Shown here in pieces: positions 21,987 through 34,889 of a stretch of DNA of 64,000 nucleotides. The translations under genes were made by a program, and so were the position numbers. The notes below the pieces were generated by a model, which was given only the letters and a program-made list of their open reading frames with translations, was not told where the DNA came from and did not search any database. How positions within the stretch are numbered: position 1 is the first letter of the stretch; each line of letters begins with the position of its first letter. The stretch comes from Rutstroemia sp. NJR-2017a BVV2 (Eukaryota > Ascomycota > Leotiomycetes > Helotiales > Rutstroemiaceae): NCBI GenBank assembly GCA_002946415.1, contig NJPS01000065.1, positions 310,001 through 374,000 of the forward strand. Direction: 5' to 3'.

Positions 21987-24467
21987 AGATACGGCGTCAA
22001 AAATGGAAAGTGGGAGGATGAGAGTGTTTGATGATGGTGCTCGCTGATATCGTTCGATTCTGCGCGGGTTCTGGATGTGACGCCCTAACGGTCGGTCGAT
22101 CGCGTTGTATGACAGCAGCTATCTCCAAATGCCACGCCATTCGTCGCTGAAAAGGGACAAGTCGTGTGATGCTGGTGCTTTTGTCAGTCAAACATCCTGG
22201 GAACTCGATCCTGAATTTGTTCATCCGGCTGCGGTGCAGTTGACTAGCCGACCGACCGATTTCGCTGCTTCAACCATCTCCGCCTACATTTCCCATAAGA
22301 ACAACTAGCCTGGGACATTGAAAAAGGACGAGGTAGACTACTTCGTACGTGCAGTGCAACCGAATGTAGCAGGTCAATCCTCCGATTAGCGTTGTCTATT
22401 CTGTCCTACAACACTCCGTGGGTTGAGCCTCAGAATAACAAGAAGCTCCTTAGGCTCCTGTTGACCACATCCTCTGAACCGATGTAACCCCACGTAGTTG
22501 CTGGCGAGACTACTAGGTAAGCATGCAGGTAAACTACTTCGTATTCACAGTTAGTGATTATACGGAGCATAAGTATCATGAGAATTGTATAGCAATGGGC
22601 TTGATTTCAGACGCCATTTGTGGAGGCAATAATGCTATTAGTATTCCCAGATTTGCTTCAGGAACTTGCGTACGTCCCAAAGGAGTTCGGAGTCGAATTT
22701 GTGCATGGAATTACGATGATGATTTTCGTTCCGTACTTCTGCAGCAAAACACAACGTTGCAGCAAACTAACACAGGGGGGCTCGGGGGACCCCGACGCCA
22801 ATGCGAGTTGGCCGACGGCCAAATGCTCTAGAGCCACATCGCCTGCTGCTGCCCCACATCTCATGTACGACGATAAGATTAGCAGCTCTTATCGACCTTA
22901 TTGTCGAAGAGGGAGGACCGGGGACGAAGGAGAATGAGGGGAAACGACAGCAAGTTTAGGGCGTGATGCTCTTATTTCCGGATAGCAAATGATGTTGCGC
23001 AATGCGGGACCCAGCTAGGACCCAGGAACGTTATCTCGGCCGGTACGACGAGATGGATTGCCAACACCTATGACTGCGGCAATCCATACAATGTGATTAT
23101 GTGCCCAGTAAAGACTCACTGGATCTGGAATCTGGACATACTGAACTCATCATCGTCCAAGGAATACGGCTTGTAATCGGATCAGTCGAAAGATCTTTTA
23201 CAACCCTAGAAGAAGACTCCCGAGGAAGAAACTCCGCAGGCTGAGAGCAAAGACAGAGACAAGAATACATTTGAGCATGTGGAACTGAAGGATGTCTTTC
23301 CGGAAACCCCAGGAGAAATTCCATCCTCAGTCGGTACGATTAGATAGGGAGGAGATCTACAGCTATTGGCGGAGCCCATTAGGTGCAGGATCCTGACAGC
23401 AGCCTGCCGACTGCAGTCTGGGCTGCTGGACTCAGTCGCAAAGCAAAGTTCGAGAACACGGCAACGGCGCACAATAGATCACTTTCAATTTGACAGCCTT
23501 CTCCACACACTTCTACTCCATAGTTATCTACTCCACATCCAGTTAATGCTACGATATGCCGGTCATTCTGTTGATCTCCTCCCGATTCTTTAAGGGGACG
23601 TTCATCAAAAACGGACCTTCTTCCTCGAGCAAAACTCTAAAGGCAGTACTTCGTAGACCGACGCACTCGCTCCAGCCGAGGCACCCTTTTTCGTGCATGA
23701 TAACCATCCATCCCCTCCTTCTGTGCTCCTAATAAAGGACCCCGCAGGCGGCTCAGCGAACAAACAACAGCGACATTCGTGCAAGAACTCTGATTGCAAC
23801 AGGCCGCGGGAACAAGCTAAAATCCAGTTGCACCAGGAGCCTGAGACTACAATCGACTGGGGATTTACCTAGGAGCTTCATACAGAATGGTCCACATCAC
23901 CGCTACAAGCCGAAGCCATAGAAATGCCATACGAAAAGGGAAAGGAAGCATCATGAGCTTTCTTCAAAGATTCCTTCCGATGGCTGAGGGTGGGTCTCGA
24001 GCTATAACTTCTATACTTATATCCGATAATAACATTGCGAATTATCAATCATTAGTACCAGGGACATCACAGGCAAGGATTCGTCTTACGGGCAACTCCT
24101 TTTGGCCGTTGCGAATAATTATGGAAATATTCTGGAACAATTTAGAGCACTAACCAACCAACATAAAATAAAACAAAATAACATTGCTTTTGGACTACAG
24201 TGCGTTTGGTGTCATTAATGCATGCAGTTGGTATTTATTCTCTTCAAAACATACTCTACTCTACTCCGTTCTAATCTGATGGTGGCCGATCGTCCCACTG
24301 GCGAGAACGGCACACAAGACAGTACAACCACACACTGAAGTCGTTGAGTCATGAGATGTGGTGCAACTCGTTTGTTTATTCTTCCACTTGGGCATCTGTA
24401 GCCACCTGTACGACATAGGACAATTCTAAAAGGCTGTTGTTGCTTGGATATACCTAGAGCTAGCACG
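21987..24467. other. 2.5 kb gene-poor region
   Basis: No supportable gene. Exact TACTTCGTA motifs lie at 22339-22347, 22535-22543 and 23647-23655. Short open frames such as 23887-24153 (plus) lack protein character. Includes the promoter of the Zn2Cys6 gene. Confidence 0.45.
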
Positions 24468-26813
24468 ATGGAATCACACAATTTTCAAACAGCGATTCCC
24501 ACTACCAACCCCAATACCGACACTTTTTTCAACGAGAACAGTATTGTCGACTTGAATCAATTGAAGTATCCTGCTCAACCAGGGCCAAGATTATATAAAT
24601 CGCGCAAATATCGACCCTGCGACTTTTGCCGAAATCGCCAAGTGAGTGCTTGTCCTGTTGCCCCATACTGAGTGAGCAACCACAACGCTAACCCACTGCC
24701 ACCCTGACCAAAGGTGGCATGCAAAATAGATATCACCCCACCTTGTGCACTTTGCTCCTCCCACGGGAAGGTATGCACATTTGTAGAACGGCCGAAGAAG
24801 AAGAAGCGGCCAACGATTACTCCAAACAATGGTGAAGCGAATGGAGACCCGAATTCAGGGGGTATGTCGAAGCTTTCCCACTTTATCAGCATGACTGTCA
24901 TATGATATGTCTTCCACGTACTGAGATCTATACTAATGTTACCTAAGTTCCACGCCGTTCACAACAATTCGATGTCTCGTCGACGCAGATTAGTCCTGGC
25001 TTCCTTCCCCAGTATAGTGAACATCACTTTCAAGGCCTGAATGGACATGATATATTACCAGATTCCAATTCATCTTCGGATCAACATATTCTTATTCACA
25101 ATGGATCTCCTGTCTACATCGATCCCTTCTTTGCGATTCAAAGCCCACACACCCGGCCGCTTGACTCTCCTTCTTCCATGTCAGCAAGGTTCATAGGAGA
25201 GACAGGAGAATCTAACCCGTACCTGTTGCGGCACTACCACTATGATGAGAACGACGAGTGCACGATATCGAAATTGACGTACAGAAGAATTCGAAGCTCT
25301 GCACATAATGAATTTTCAAACAGTAAAGAGCCTCCCGTGGTGTTTATGCTGGCAGACAATAGCTTCACGCAGAAAGGAGAGCCAAGGCTAGATGACGACG
25401 TGCTTGCGAAGGCACAAGCAGAGCTCAGAGCTATGTTTACGGACGTTGAAGCTCTGCGCCTTATTGGCCTTTTCTTTCGGTTTGTATATCCTTATTTTCC
25501 CATTCTCTGCAAAATGCGGGTTTTCCAGTCTCCTGGAATACTTCTGCCAACGGTCCTCGATACGATTCCACAGTCTTTACTGTCAGCGATGTTTGCTGCT
25601 GCTCTTCCGTTCATGATATACGATGACATCCTGGCTACGAGTATTGTTCACTCTCCCCCATCGGCTCATAGGCTCTTTCACTTATCATGGCTCTTCATAC
25701 AGCAAGAGCTACACACCCCACGCCTCGCTACCGTTCAGGCTTGCCTCCTGTTACTGCAGAGGGCGCCCACAAATCCCTACACTACTGACACGCCTTGGAA
25801 AACCAGCCTCATGGGGTGGACCGTGAGTCTTGCGCAGAATCTGGGCTTGATGAGGGAATGTGGCGACTGGGGAATCCCCGCATGGGAAGTAGCCATGAGA
25901 AAAAGATTATGGCACGCAGTGTTCATCATGGACAAATGGGCATCTCTCGGTGCAGGAATGCCGAGCCACATTCGAAGCGATGATTTCGACGTACTGCCAC
26001 TTCAGGAAGCCGATCTCGAAGCGCCGTGTCCCGAATCGAATCCTCACGGTATACAGGCATTCACGGATCCCGAGTCTGACTGCGAGCATTTCCGTCTGCT
26101 GGCTGAGCTCACCGCTATCCTAAGCGACATTATCGACTCCTTTTACACAGTGCGAGCAGCGCAACGGACAAGTAAGGACTTCGTGTTGTCCCTCGACTTG
26201 GCACGCCCACTTCGCTCGCGGCTAAAGGCTTGGAATGAATCTTTGCCGCCAGCCATGTGTCTGCGACCGATAGAGCGAGTTGATTCTCAAGGTTTGGCGC
26301 TGTTGAGCGCAAATCCATCGCTCTCGTTAGCATACATCATTGCTACAATGTCGCTATTCCGCGCGCTTCTCCGGCCACTCGAGAATGTACCTAGCGTGGA
26401 CGAAGGAGACCATGGTATTGCAGGCAGCCGACAAGCTGTACGAGCCGGCGCAAAGGAATGCGCCAAGGAGGTTGTCGAGTTTGTAGAAAACCTTGGCAGA
26501 GGCACACTAGATGCATTTTGGCATTCTTGTGAGTTCTCCAAATCCCTCCTATTTTCTTTCTTGAGCCACAGACATCTAACAGTAAGGTATTCTAGGGTCG
26601 CGTGCCAATTTCTCAATCGCATCATCCTTCCTCATGCAAATTCTGGTGACATCCGAGAATGAGGCTGAAGCTAATGAAATCAATGAGTTGGTAACTCGAT
26701 GGCGCTGGGCCTTGAGGATTGGCAGTGGAAGCTCGGGAAATGCATTGATGAGTTTGGGCCTGCTCCGGTTGGATGGCCTCTTACTGGAAAGTGGTGGAAC
26801 CAACTTGGGCTAA
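24468..26813 (+). CDS. Zn2Cys6 transcription factor
   Basis: Four exons: 24468-24641, 24714-24861, 24948-26528 and 26596-26813, giving 706 residues. The binuclear zinc cluster is at residues 51-79, cysteines 51, 54, 61, 69, 72 and 79, with spacing C-x2-C-x6-C-x7-C-x2-C-x6-C. It is split by the first intron between residues 58 and 59, a common intron position in this family. A basic KKKKR follows. The middle homology region (fungal specific transcription factor domain, about 230-560) contains FVYPYFPIL, WTVSLAQNLGL, RKRLWHAVFIMDKWAS and MPSHIRSDDFDV. The C-terminal exon reads WSRANFSIASSFLMQILVTS, the usual family tail, confirming the last splice. Acts as a nuclear DNA-binding regulator; target genes unknown. 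It does not sit inside an obvious cluster. Confidence 0.93.
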
Positions 26814-27398
26814 GGGCGAAGTCCTGTACTCCGGGAAAATCGCATACGGAGGAGACATTCTGGATGGCATTGAGAGAAGGCGCAGATTAGGTGGGATGTC
26901 ATAATATTCCTTGTTTGAACGGGACAGTAAATGGTGCACCGGGTTATAAAAGGTGTCCGGGGTTCATGGTCTCTTAGGAGCGGGGGAGTTTCCATCAAAT
27001 TCAGCGATGATACGCAGGTTTTCTTGTTTTATTTATATAACTTTGCTTCTTTTCATGCTAGGAGCTGATAGTCCGGCCGGTTCCCGTGTGGGAAGGGTAC
27101 TGCCAAATATTCGCGGTCTGTAAGCTCTACGATTCGCATTGCATGATACGACTTAAAAAGAATTGTGTCGTCTAGTTGCTTGTGCATTTCAACCTCGTTC
27201 CACTATCAGAACATGAACCTTTTCGGCATCTTCGATTGGTAGCGTAGCTGAAAACTACGATATGAGATAAATAAGCAGTACGTCGGCCGCTTAGCCTCAG
27301 TCCGGCGAAGTAGTCATCCAACCCATGCCATTATTGAGATGATTGCGCATCGCCGGATAATTGTGCTTGGTTCGTTCGTCGACTTCTTCAAGCTTTTC
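26814..27398. other. Intergenic, convergent 3' regions
   Basis: Between convergent stops of the transcription factor and the WD protein. Nothing coding seen. Confidence 0.5.
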
Positions 27399-29454
27399 TC
27401 AATCACCATGATCCCATGCCCACCTCGACAGACTGTTCTGATCTGCCACCCAAATGCTCCTAGGATTGTTGGGTGTGTCTTGCACAAATTTTAGACATCT
27501 ACTCCCCTTACAGACTGTGGAATCGATATATCGGGTGTCTCCATTTTTGGAGCGTGCTGGACAAGATTTTAAAATATGGCCTCCATGTAAAGAAAAAAGG
27601 TTGATGCGTGAATCATAATCCTGGGCAGCTGCTATGATGCCAAGCTCCAGGTCGACGTCAAAGCCAATGTTAATTTGAGCTTCGTTCTTGTAGCCAGGAT
27701 AATCAAGGCAGGGAAACGTGGGAGCTCTTCGCTTCTTACCTTTACCCTTGCCCCGCTGGTGAGAGTTCTCTTGAAAGGATATCGGCCGAGCTTTTCGAAA
27801 ACGCAGATCGTATTGGCAAAGACTTGAGTTCAAGCCTGCAACAAGAACCCGACGCTCGTCCACAGACTTAATATGCGTGATAGAGCTCTGGTGCATGATC
27901 GTATCGGCCTGAGGTCCATACTTTGGGAAGCGGAGATCGGTGATATTTAGAATACCATTCCGACCACCACTGAGGAGAATGGAAGGATTTCCATGGAGAA
28001 ACTCCAGTGCAAAGACGTCCCGAGGGCTATCGTAGTTGTGTGAACTGTGTGAACTACGTTCTGGTAAGATCCATGCGGCACTTATCTCTCTATCGACTAG
28101 GAGAACACCGTCACTTGTACCTCTACATAGAATACATGTTAGCAAGGCCGGTCAGTATTACGGGGCTGAAGGATGCATGATTAGCCACCGAGGAGATAGC
28201 GCTGGCTAGTATCCTGGACCCTCATATCAGACGTGCCGGAAACAATATCGATGACTTACACAGCAAACAAGTATGGTGACGAAGGCGGTGCCGATACGGA
28301 CGAATAAATGCTCACTTCTTCTCGCCCTGGCCCCAAAATCCGGTGGCCATCTTCAAAGCCTAGATAGCATAGAATTAGTTTCAACAGCACATATATCAGG
28401 CATTAGAGAATTTCAGGACTGTGGTAACCTGCTGAAACCCTTTCGGTAGCAACGAGCAATTGTGCAGACATTTAAAGAAAGGGTCTTACCTCTCTCTTCA
28501 TCTGCAGCTGCCCTAACGGAGGTGACTGCAATTCCTGCGGCTGTGTTGGAAAGCCATGTTGTTGCAAGCTTCCCATGCGCTTCGTTCACACTAACTGCCA
28601 ATAGTCAGTAAAGTTACGACTTAAAATTTAAGAAGTCTGTATATGCGCATTCCCTTGAAGATACAAGCTCTAGATGGACTTACGGGAAGTTGATTGCCCG
28701 TGGCCGAAGATGTTGATGGGTCCCCTGGTATTGCTGTAGGGATGCCATTGAGGGTTTGTGAAATCAATCACCAAAGGGTCTCTTGTTTTCAATCTTGGGT
28801 TGCAGTTGACTAGAAATGGCCTGAGATCCGCGTTGCATGCTATAAACCCTTGAATCAGCTAACGATACAATTCCTACTTGATTACTGAATGTGCAGACAG
28901 CCATCAGCGTGCAGAGGAATCCATATCGCATAATTTCAATTTCGTTGTAGATGGCTCCCCCCACAAAACAATAACTAATGGTAGACAGAGACTCACACAT
29001 AGAGACTTCGAGTAATGAAGCATCCAGGTTGACAGGTACAACTGCAAATAGAATTGGGTATCCTATGGTAGTATTTCCCATTCTAGCAAGATTTCGAGAG
29101 TAGATGGTTGACGTGGTGTTCCCCAGGCCATTGTCACCAAATTCTCTGGAGAGAAAGCCACCCATGAGTGGTGCCGCAAGAATTCTAGATCTGGAGACAC
29201 GCCCAACAAGACGTTGGGATACCAATTCTTGAGCCTGCTGCGCCTCGTTTTCTATTTTACGTCTCTTGACATCATGAAATGAATAGGCGGAATGTGAAGG
29301 TGCATTTGTTTGGATTTTAAAGTATTTGCCCTTCTCGGTATCTACACGACGTAAGCAAGGTGAACAGTATGTAGCGCGGTGCACCAAGGAGAACGAGTTG
29401 AACGGATCACATACCATAGTAATAACCAGGAATATCACGCATACCTAAGCTCAT
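27399..29454 (-). CDS. DCAF4-like WD-repeat protein (candidate CUL4-DDB1 adaptor)
   Basis: Six exons: 29415-29454, 28997-29341, 28684-28848, 28490-28594, 28260-28359 and 27399-28122, giving 492 residues. The first splice joins PGYYYD with TEKGKYFKI, the conserved start of the DCAF4/WDR21 family (PGFYYD...RYF). A Lys/Arg-rich helix follows (DVKRRKIENEAQQAQELV). WD-like repeats include RPFLVNCNP, HGKLATTWLSNTAAGIAV, YLFAVGTSDGVLLV, NPSILLSGGRNGILNITDLRF and HIKSVDERRVLVAGLNSSLCQYDLRF. Those LRF/DLRF segments match the WDxR-type boxes used to bind DDB1. Other family members deliver substrates to CUL4 ubiquitin ligases. The intron 28849-28996 has the least certain acceptor (ttcaag, alternative ttag at 28859); the other splices give clean in-frame joins. 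Divergent from the ABM-domain gene, 421 bp apart. Confidence 0.8.
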
Positions 29455-29875
29455 GACGACCGCACGTATCTCGAGGGCTCGCAGTCTACGATTATCCGCT
29501 GCAAATGAAGTGGTGCAGGGGAATAACGATAGGAGAGGACAGCGTTCCTTAGTCCGTCTTTGATGAATAATGAAAGATGCAAGTATATTGCGATTGATGA
29601 GGTCAAGAAGATATGTATTCGCACTTTTCAATCACGTGTGAGTACCTCAACTCAAACTCACAACTCCAGCTGCAGTGACGACTCTTGTCATGCATCGGCC
29701 CTTTCTGGGCCGCCCCACCAAAGCTGCCCCTCACACGTTCACCATCTTTCCTAGTCTTTGCGTCCTCATGCTCGTCCTCATATTCAAAGTTTTTTCTTGA
29801 ATTTGGAATTTTACAGATCTCAAAACTTTTCGGCCGCAAAACGACTATCTAAATAACATCCAAAACTTCTCAAAG
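29455..29875. promoter_or_regulatory. Shared divergent promoter region
   Basis: The 421 bp between the start codons of the DCAF4-like gene (minus) and the ABM-domain gene (plus). It must carry both promoters. No specific binding site was identified. Confidence 0.5.
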
Positions 29876-30252
29876 ATGGTTTATACTCTTACCGTTCACC
29901 TTTACGCAAACGAGCAGCCTGACTCGATAGCCCGCATCAAGGCCAAGCTCATTGAGGCATCTCGAGTCTACAAGAAGGACAAGGAGACTGTGGACTGGAT
30001 TGTCATGCAAGATGTTCACGACCCAAGAGCATTCACCATTGTAGAGAGATTCGAGCAAGAGAGCGTATGTTCTTCTTGTCCTTATCATCTGCAGAGCTAC
30101 CGCTGATCCAAGTCTAGAGCCAAAAATACCACCTTGAGAATCCTTACTGGAAGACTTTCGACCCTTACGTCGTACCACTCCTTGATCGCCCAATGGATCT
30201 GCGCAGACATGAGGAACTAGATATCAGCAAGGAGGTTGAGGTTCCTGCTTAA
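29876..30252 (+). CDS. ABM-domain (antibiotic biosynthesis monooxygenase-like) protein
   Basis: Two exons: 29876-30064 and 30118-30252, giving 107 residues; intron 30065-30117. The start MVYTLTVHLYANEQPDSIARIKAKLIEASRVYKKDKETVDWIVMQD follows the dimeric alpha/beta barrel pattern: strand, helix of about 20 residues, strand. After the splice, KYHLENPYWKTFDPYVVPLLDRPMDLRR gives the second helix and the edge strand region. This size and fold class covers heme-independent quinol monooxygenases and many proteins of unknown activity. No active-site residues can be assigned with certainty. No targeting signal, so probably cytosolic. Confidence 0.8.
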
Positions 30253-31159
30253 TGGCGGAAAGGTACATCTTGCGCTAGAGCCTGTTTTGAAGCGCATGGG
30301 ACTCCTCTATTGTCTGTAGAAAACACATTCGGAAGTAAGGAACAATACTCTGCAGGGAGAGCGGCGATGGTGTATGTAATATTCGGCGTCCAATTGCAGT
30401 TCTAGGTCGACCTGCATGCTCACCTCTTTCAATTGATTTATATGTACTGGCAGTTCTATGCGAAAATGCCATGCTCAAGACTGTCACAGCGCTTTTTCCT
30501 TGCTCAACATAAGAGCAGGATAGAGTGATGCTTATCCTTTCGTCGTCTCAGCTTTGTAGTCCTTTTCCGTAAGGTTGCTTCTGTGCTCGATTATTTATAC
30601 GGCCGTTTGAAAGCCTATTTAAGAACAATATATTGTAACGACTTATCCAACTACTTACCTGGGTAAATTTGCGAAGCTGTCAGCCTCTTCCCAGCCTTCA
30701 GGTGACATCCCCGACAAAACGCGAAAAGTGCGATAAGGTTGACGATAAGAAATCTTCCACGGCGTCTTCTCACGAAATCCTGTCAGCCCTGCGTCGCGGA
30801 ATTCTAGACTACCGGTAAACCTCGACACCCTGCGATCTACGAAGAACTCGTAAACTTGTGCATTGAACGATACAATTGTACACTTCTACTCATCTACTCA
30901 TCCATTTCCTGATAACATGCAAATTTGGCTGCACACACATGTAGCTACAGCTTTATTGTGGTCAACCACCGGTGACGCGAAACCCGTGAGCTTTACTTCT
31001 CCCCTTGAACGCGCTTCTCTCAATGTCGAGTACTTACATTTATGTGAAGAAACATACCTAGTCATGCGAACGTTATTGACCTGACCGAAGATCGCGACCT
31101 TTTCTCACCTTCATCTGTAAATATTTGAAGTCGCTGCTCCCATCCTTCCCAGCGCAACT
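30253..31159. other. Intergenic
   Basis: Between two plus-strand genes. Holds the 3' side of the ABM gene and promoter of the long WD protein gene. No open frame with protein character. Confidence 0.5.
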
Positions 31160-34100
31160 ATGGCAAATAGAGCTTCCGTCCACGCAGCTTCGCAACAACT
31201 GTCTGGTAGATCCCTCGCGCACAAGAATGCGCCGAAAAGGACAAATGGCTTAGGATGGTCTCCTCAAAACCAAATACATACGATGCCGGAACGTCCTGCG
31301 AAAAAACGTAAGACAAATGGAAGCACGCAATCTCGGAATATCCATGCAGGTTCACCTTCGGTGATTCTGCCTGCACTCAAAGTGTCAACTGCAAATGCTA
31401 GCTATACACCAACAACCCAAGAATCGACGCAGAACGAAGCACGAGAGGGGGGGTCCTCGTCCATTTCCCCTCCACCCGAAAATTTCAGGAATATGTTTGC
31501 TGCAGTTCTTCAAAAGCAGGTCTTTATACATATTACCGCTGCAATGGAGCGTCACCAGCGTATTATTACTGAGGCAAAGCTCAAGGAGATTGGACAAGAA
31601 GTATACACATTCACTACTCTGACATTATTTGAGGCTGACTATTAGAAAAAAGGTTGCTGGCGAGCTTGTTAATGACAAAGTTTTCGACACTATCCGTCGC
31701 TCTGGGGATTTTCTATCACCAGCAGATGAAGAAATGATATCAAAAAAGGCCAGGAACTATGTAGACCACTTTGTGAGTGTCGCCTTGGCTCTACCATCTG
31801 ACACACTTGAACAATCGACGGACGAATCACACAAAAGCGATCAAGCTACAGTTTCTTCAATCACACCTGTAGAAACCAATCCTCTCCCAGTGAGCGAGCG
31901 GCAAACTTATTCCTCGTCCTTGGCTACAACCTCCCGCATTGATACAATTGGTTCTGCGATCCCTCAGAGGGCGACTCGAAAGGCCCGAATCCAGAAGGTA
32001 TCAGCCATACGTCCTCCCTTGCGGGCTCGTAGAGCCGCTTTAGCTTCAACAATCTTAGATCCACCATCAGAAGAGACCGAATCTATAGCAGACCTTCAAT
32101 CAGCTGGGATCATTGATGCTCGTAAGAAGAAAGTTGCTCGCGGCGACATCGACACCGACATTCTTTCGGACGTTGCATCTGACCAGGATACCTTAGCTAC
32201 TAACTCTCTCGACATTAACACACCAAGACCATACCTAGATTCACTGACCCGGGAGAGTATTCAGCGAGGGCTTGAGCGTGTATCTACTGGGAATAGAACA
32301 TTCTTATGGGATCGACAAGAGAAGGCATTTCACGAAGGTATCTACCATATTGATTTTTCCTACGAAGAACTTGTATATATCCGTTCATTCCTCGCTTCGC
32401 AACTCCCATATTCTCAAAGAAAGCTCAAGCTAGATCTTTTAATCAAGAAGCAAAAGCTGAAAATACCGGAGCTGGCCCAGCAGTTATCATCTATACCGCC
32501 AACACCAGCTAATAGTGTTGGTGAGCGGCTCATTTCAACTCGTGGGGTGAATGCGTTGACCTCCTTCCTCGAAGATGGCGTCGCAAACAAGCTTAGTACA
32601 CACCCTAAAACTCTGCGTTTCGATTTAAACCCGAACCGCCCACGAGTGAGAAGGGAGTTCTCATCAATCCTTAGACAGCGGGAGGTTCAAGGAATCGCCC
32701 CAGTCGGCCCCAGATCTCGCCAAAAGTCGTACGCATGTGAAATACACTGCATGCTGGAAGACGAATTACAATCAAAACTGGAGTGGACAGGCTGTTGTGG
32801 GGATATATGGGCTGTGGCATGGGTAGACTCTGACACTTTTGTGTGTGGTGCTACGGCTCATTCGGACACTCATAATATGCAATACAATCGGCCAGGAAAT
32901 CTTGTCGTTGGATCAATCTCGAAGAAAGCCTTAAATGCGGTTCCTGACCATCGGATCCCTCGACCACTCATTACTGCTAGCGAAAACGTTGAGAACTCCC
33001 TTGATTCTATGCGCCAAACTCAAGACCATTGGCTGTATACATCAGTCTCTGCAATCTCCCACTGTAAAAGAAGCGGGTACACATTTACGGCAAGCTTTGA
33101 TAGTAATGTAAAGGTCTGGAGAGCTTCGGTATCCAACCTTAGCCCTTCTATTAGCGTGGAAGGAACATGGGAACAAGAAGGGAAAGTTAATTTTGTAGTT
33201 GCGTCGGAATTTCACGATTTTGTGGCTACTGCGTCTGATGTCTACAACAACGCGGTGCGAGTCTATCGATTCGATAGGGCCAATATTGATAAGTCTCCAT
33301 TTGACACCTACAACGGCGAAAAGGCTGCCGAGCAAGCTCAGCAATTGGGGAGAAGCGATAATTGGGCTTACTATCCGGCAACCGTCCAATGGGGTAAAGC
33401 GGAGAGTGTCTCCCACTTATTACTGGTGGGCTACTCTCCGCGAGCTAGAAGCGGTGATGAAGTTGATATCCCCGAAGAGAAAAGAAACAGTGGCGAACTT
33501 TGCCTATGGAATGTAAGAGATGGCTCAAGGGTACCAATATCCTCAGCGCGCACTCAGAACGTGTTTGAGGTTATATGGCACCCTACTCTTCCATGTTTTC
33601 TTGCGGCGACTTCACCCTATGGTACGTTTGAGAGTGAAACGAAGACTCAGGTGAGATTTTTCGCTCGGAACGATGCCGGCGGATTTACGCCCATACGGGC
33701 CTTCGATTGTCCAGCATGTGACATTAATGAGTTGACCATCATGTAAGTAAACATGAGGAATGGGTTTGGAGACTGTAGCTAATCCATCCCTAGGCCGAAT
33801 AGCCTTTTTCAATGTTACATCACAGCAAGCTGCACTGATGGCAGTACTTACGTATGGGACTCTGGAGCAGCCGGCGATGGGGCTATTCATGTTCTTAGCC
33901 ATGGAGGTACGATCGTTACACCTGAGATCGGCTCATTTATATACTAATTCAGTACAGAATCTCTAGATAACCCTGTTCATGACCTTCCACGTGAGATAGC
34001 AGATACTGGCGTCAAATTTGCTGCGTGGGGGAAGACTTCCAGTCGATTTTATACGGGCGGGTCTGACGGAAAGGTTTACGCATGGGATATACAGCGACCG

Positions 34101-34889
34101 CCGGGGAAAGCTCTTGTTCGGGAGCTTCTCGCAGCTTCTGGCGGAATCTCGGCGGGCGCATTCTTTGACGATTACTCTATGCTACTGATAGGCGATGCTA
34201 CCGGTAAAGTCCATATACTATCACGCAAGGAAGACGATTCAGAACTTGATGACCTGGAGGAAGCCTCGGCGCAGCCTGGCCATACGCAAATACGCAGCCA
34301 ACTATACGACAAAGGGCCGAGGATGATCAAATATCATCCGGATCCTCCTCCACCGGTCGAATACAAGGAGCAGAACCCGGAGACAGGTGTGGAGATCTCT
34401 AAAGAGCTTATCCGCCAAGGCTTCATCTCCTTACATAAAGATCGTGCAATCGGTGCGGTTCAAGGTCCTAATTACTCAGAGCTCGGTCTTGACTGCTGCT
34501 ATGCCCATGTTGACAACGACCCGTCACAGCCACTTTTACCGTACTACGAAGTTCAGCAACAAGAGCATCAAAAACTTAATCTTAATCTGGAGCCCGAGCT
34601 AATTTCTCGGATACCCATTGTCACTTCCGGCTCAGATCTAACGACACATTTGCAAAACCTAAGTCTGGACATCGACTTCGAGGCGTTAGATTACTGCACA
34701 AGCACAAGCTTGGTTGAGGATAGGGTGGAAGTTATGGGCGACTTCATTTTCGAACATGAATCGACGCCTCGGTATGAGATTTTCAAGCGGTTTAAGGGAA
34801 GTCGACAATCTACACGAGCAGGGGAGTCTTTGGATGAGCAGCAGGAACAATATGTTAATAAGATTGAACATGTTCGTACAAGTACTTGA
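31160..34889 (+). CDS. Large nuclear WD-repeat protein (possible DIM-9/Raf1-type factor)
   Basis: Four exons: 31160-31600, 31653-33742, 33794-33906 and 33958-34889, giving 1191 residues; introns 52, 51 and 51 nt. The N-terminus is disordered with a nuclear signal PAKKRK (about 46-51). A helical region around residues 110-190 follows, then an Arg-rich linker. The C-terminal half carries WD-like repeats: WTGCCGDIWAVAWVDSDTFVCG, HCKRSGYTFTASFDSNVKVW, NVFEVIWHPTLPCFLAA, CYITASCTDGSTYVWDS and FAAWGKTSSRFYTGGSDGKVYAWD. The last repeats span the two small introns, which confirms them. A long nuclear protein with a WD propeller resembles heterochromatin CUL4 adaptors (fission yeast Raf1, Neurospora DIM-9), but that match rests on architecture only. 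It may be another WD family. Confidence 0.85.

Noticed and set aside
16111..26813. Secondary-metabolite gene cluster around the monooxygenase and Zn2Cys6 factor
   Set aside because: No polyketide synthase, NRPS, terpene cyclase or transporter is present; the ligase is acetoacetyl-CoA synthetase of primary metabolism.
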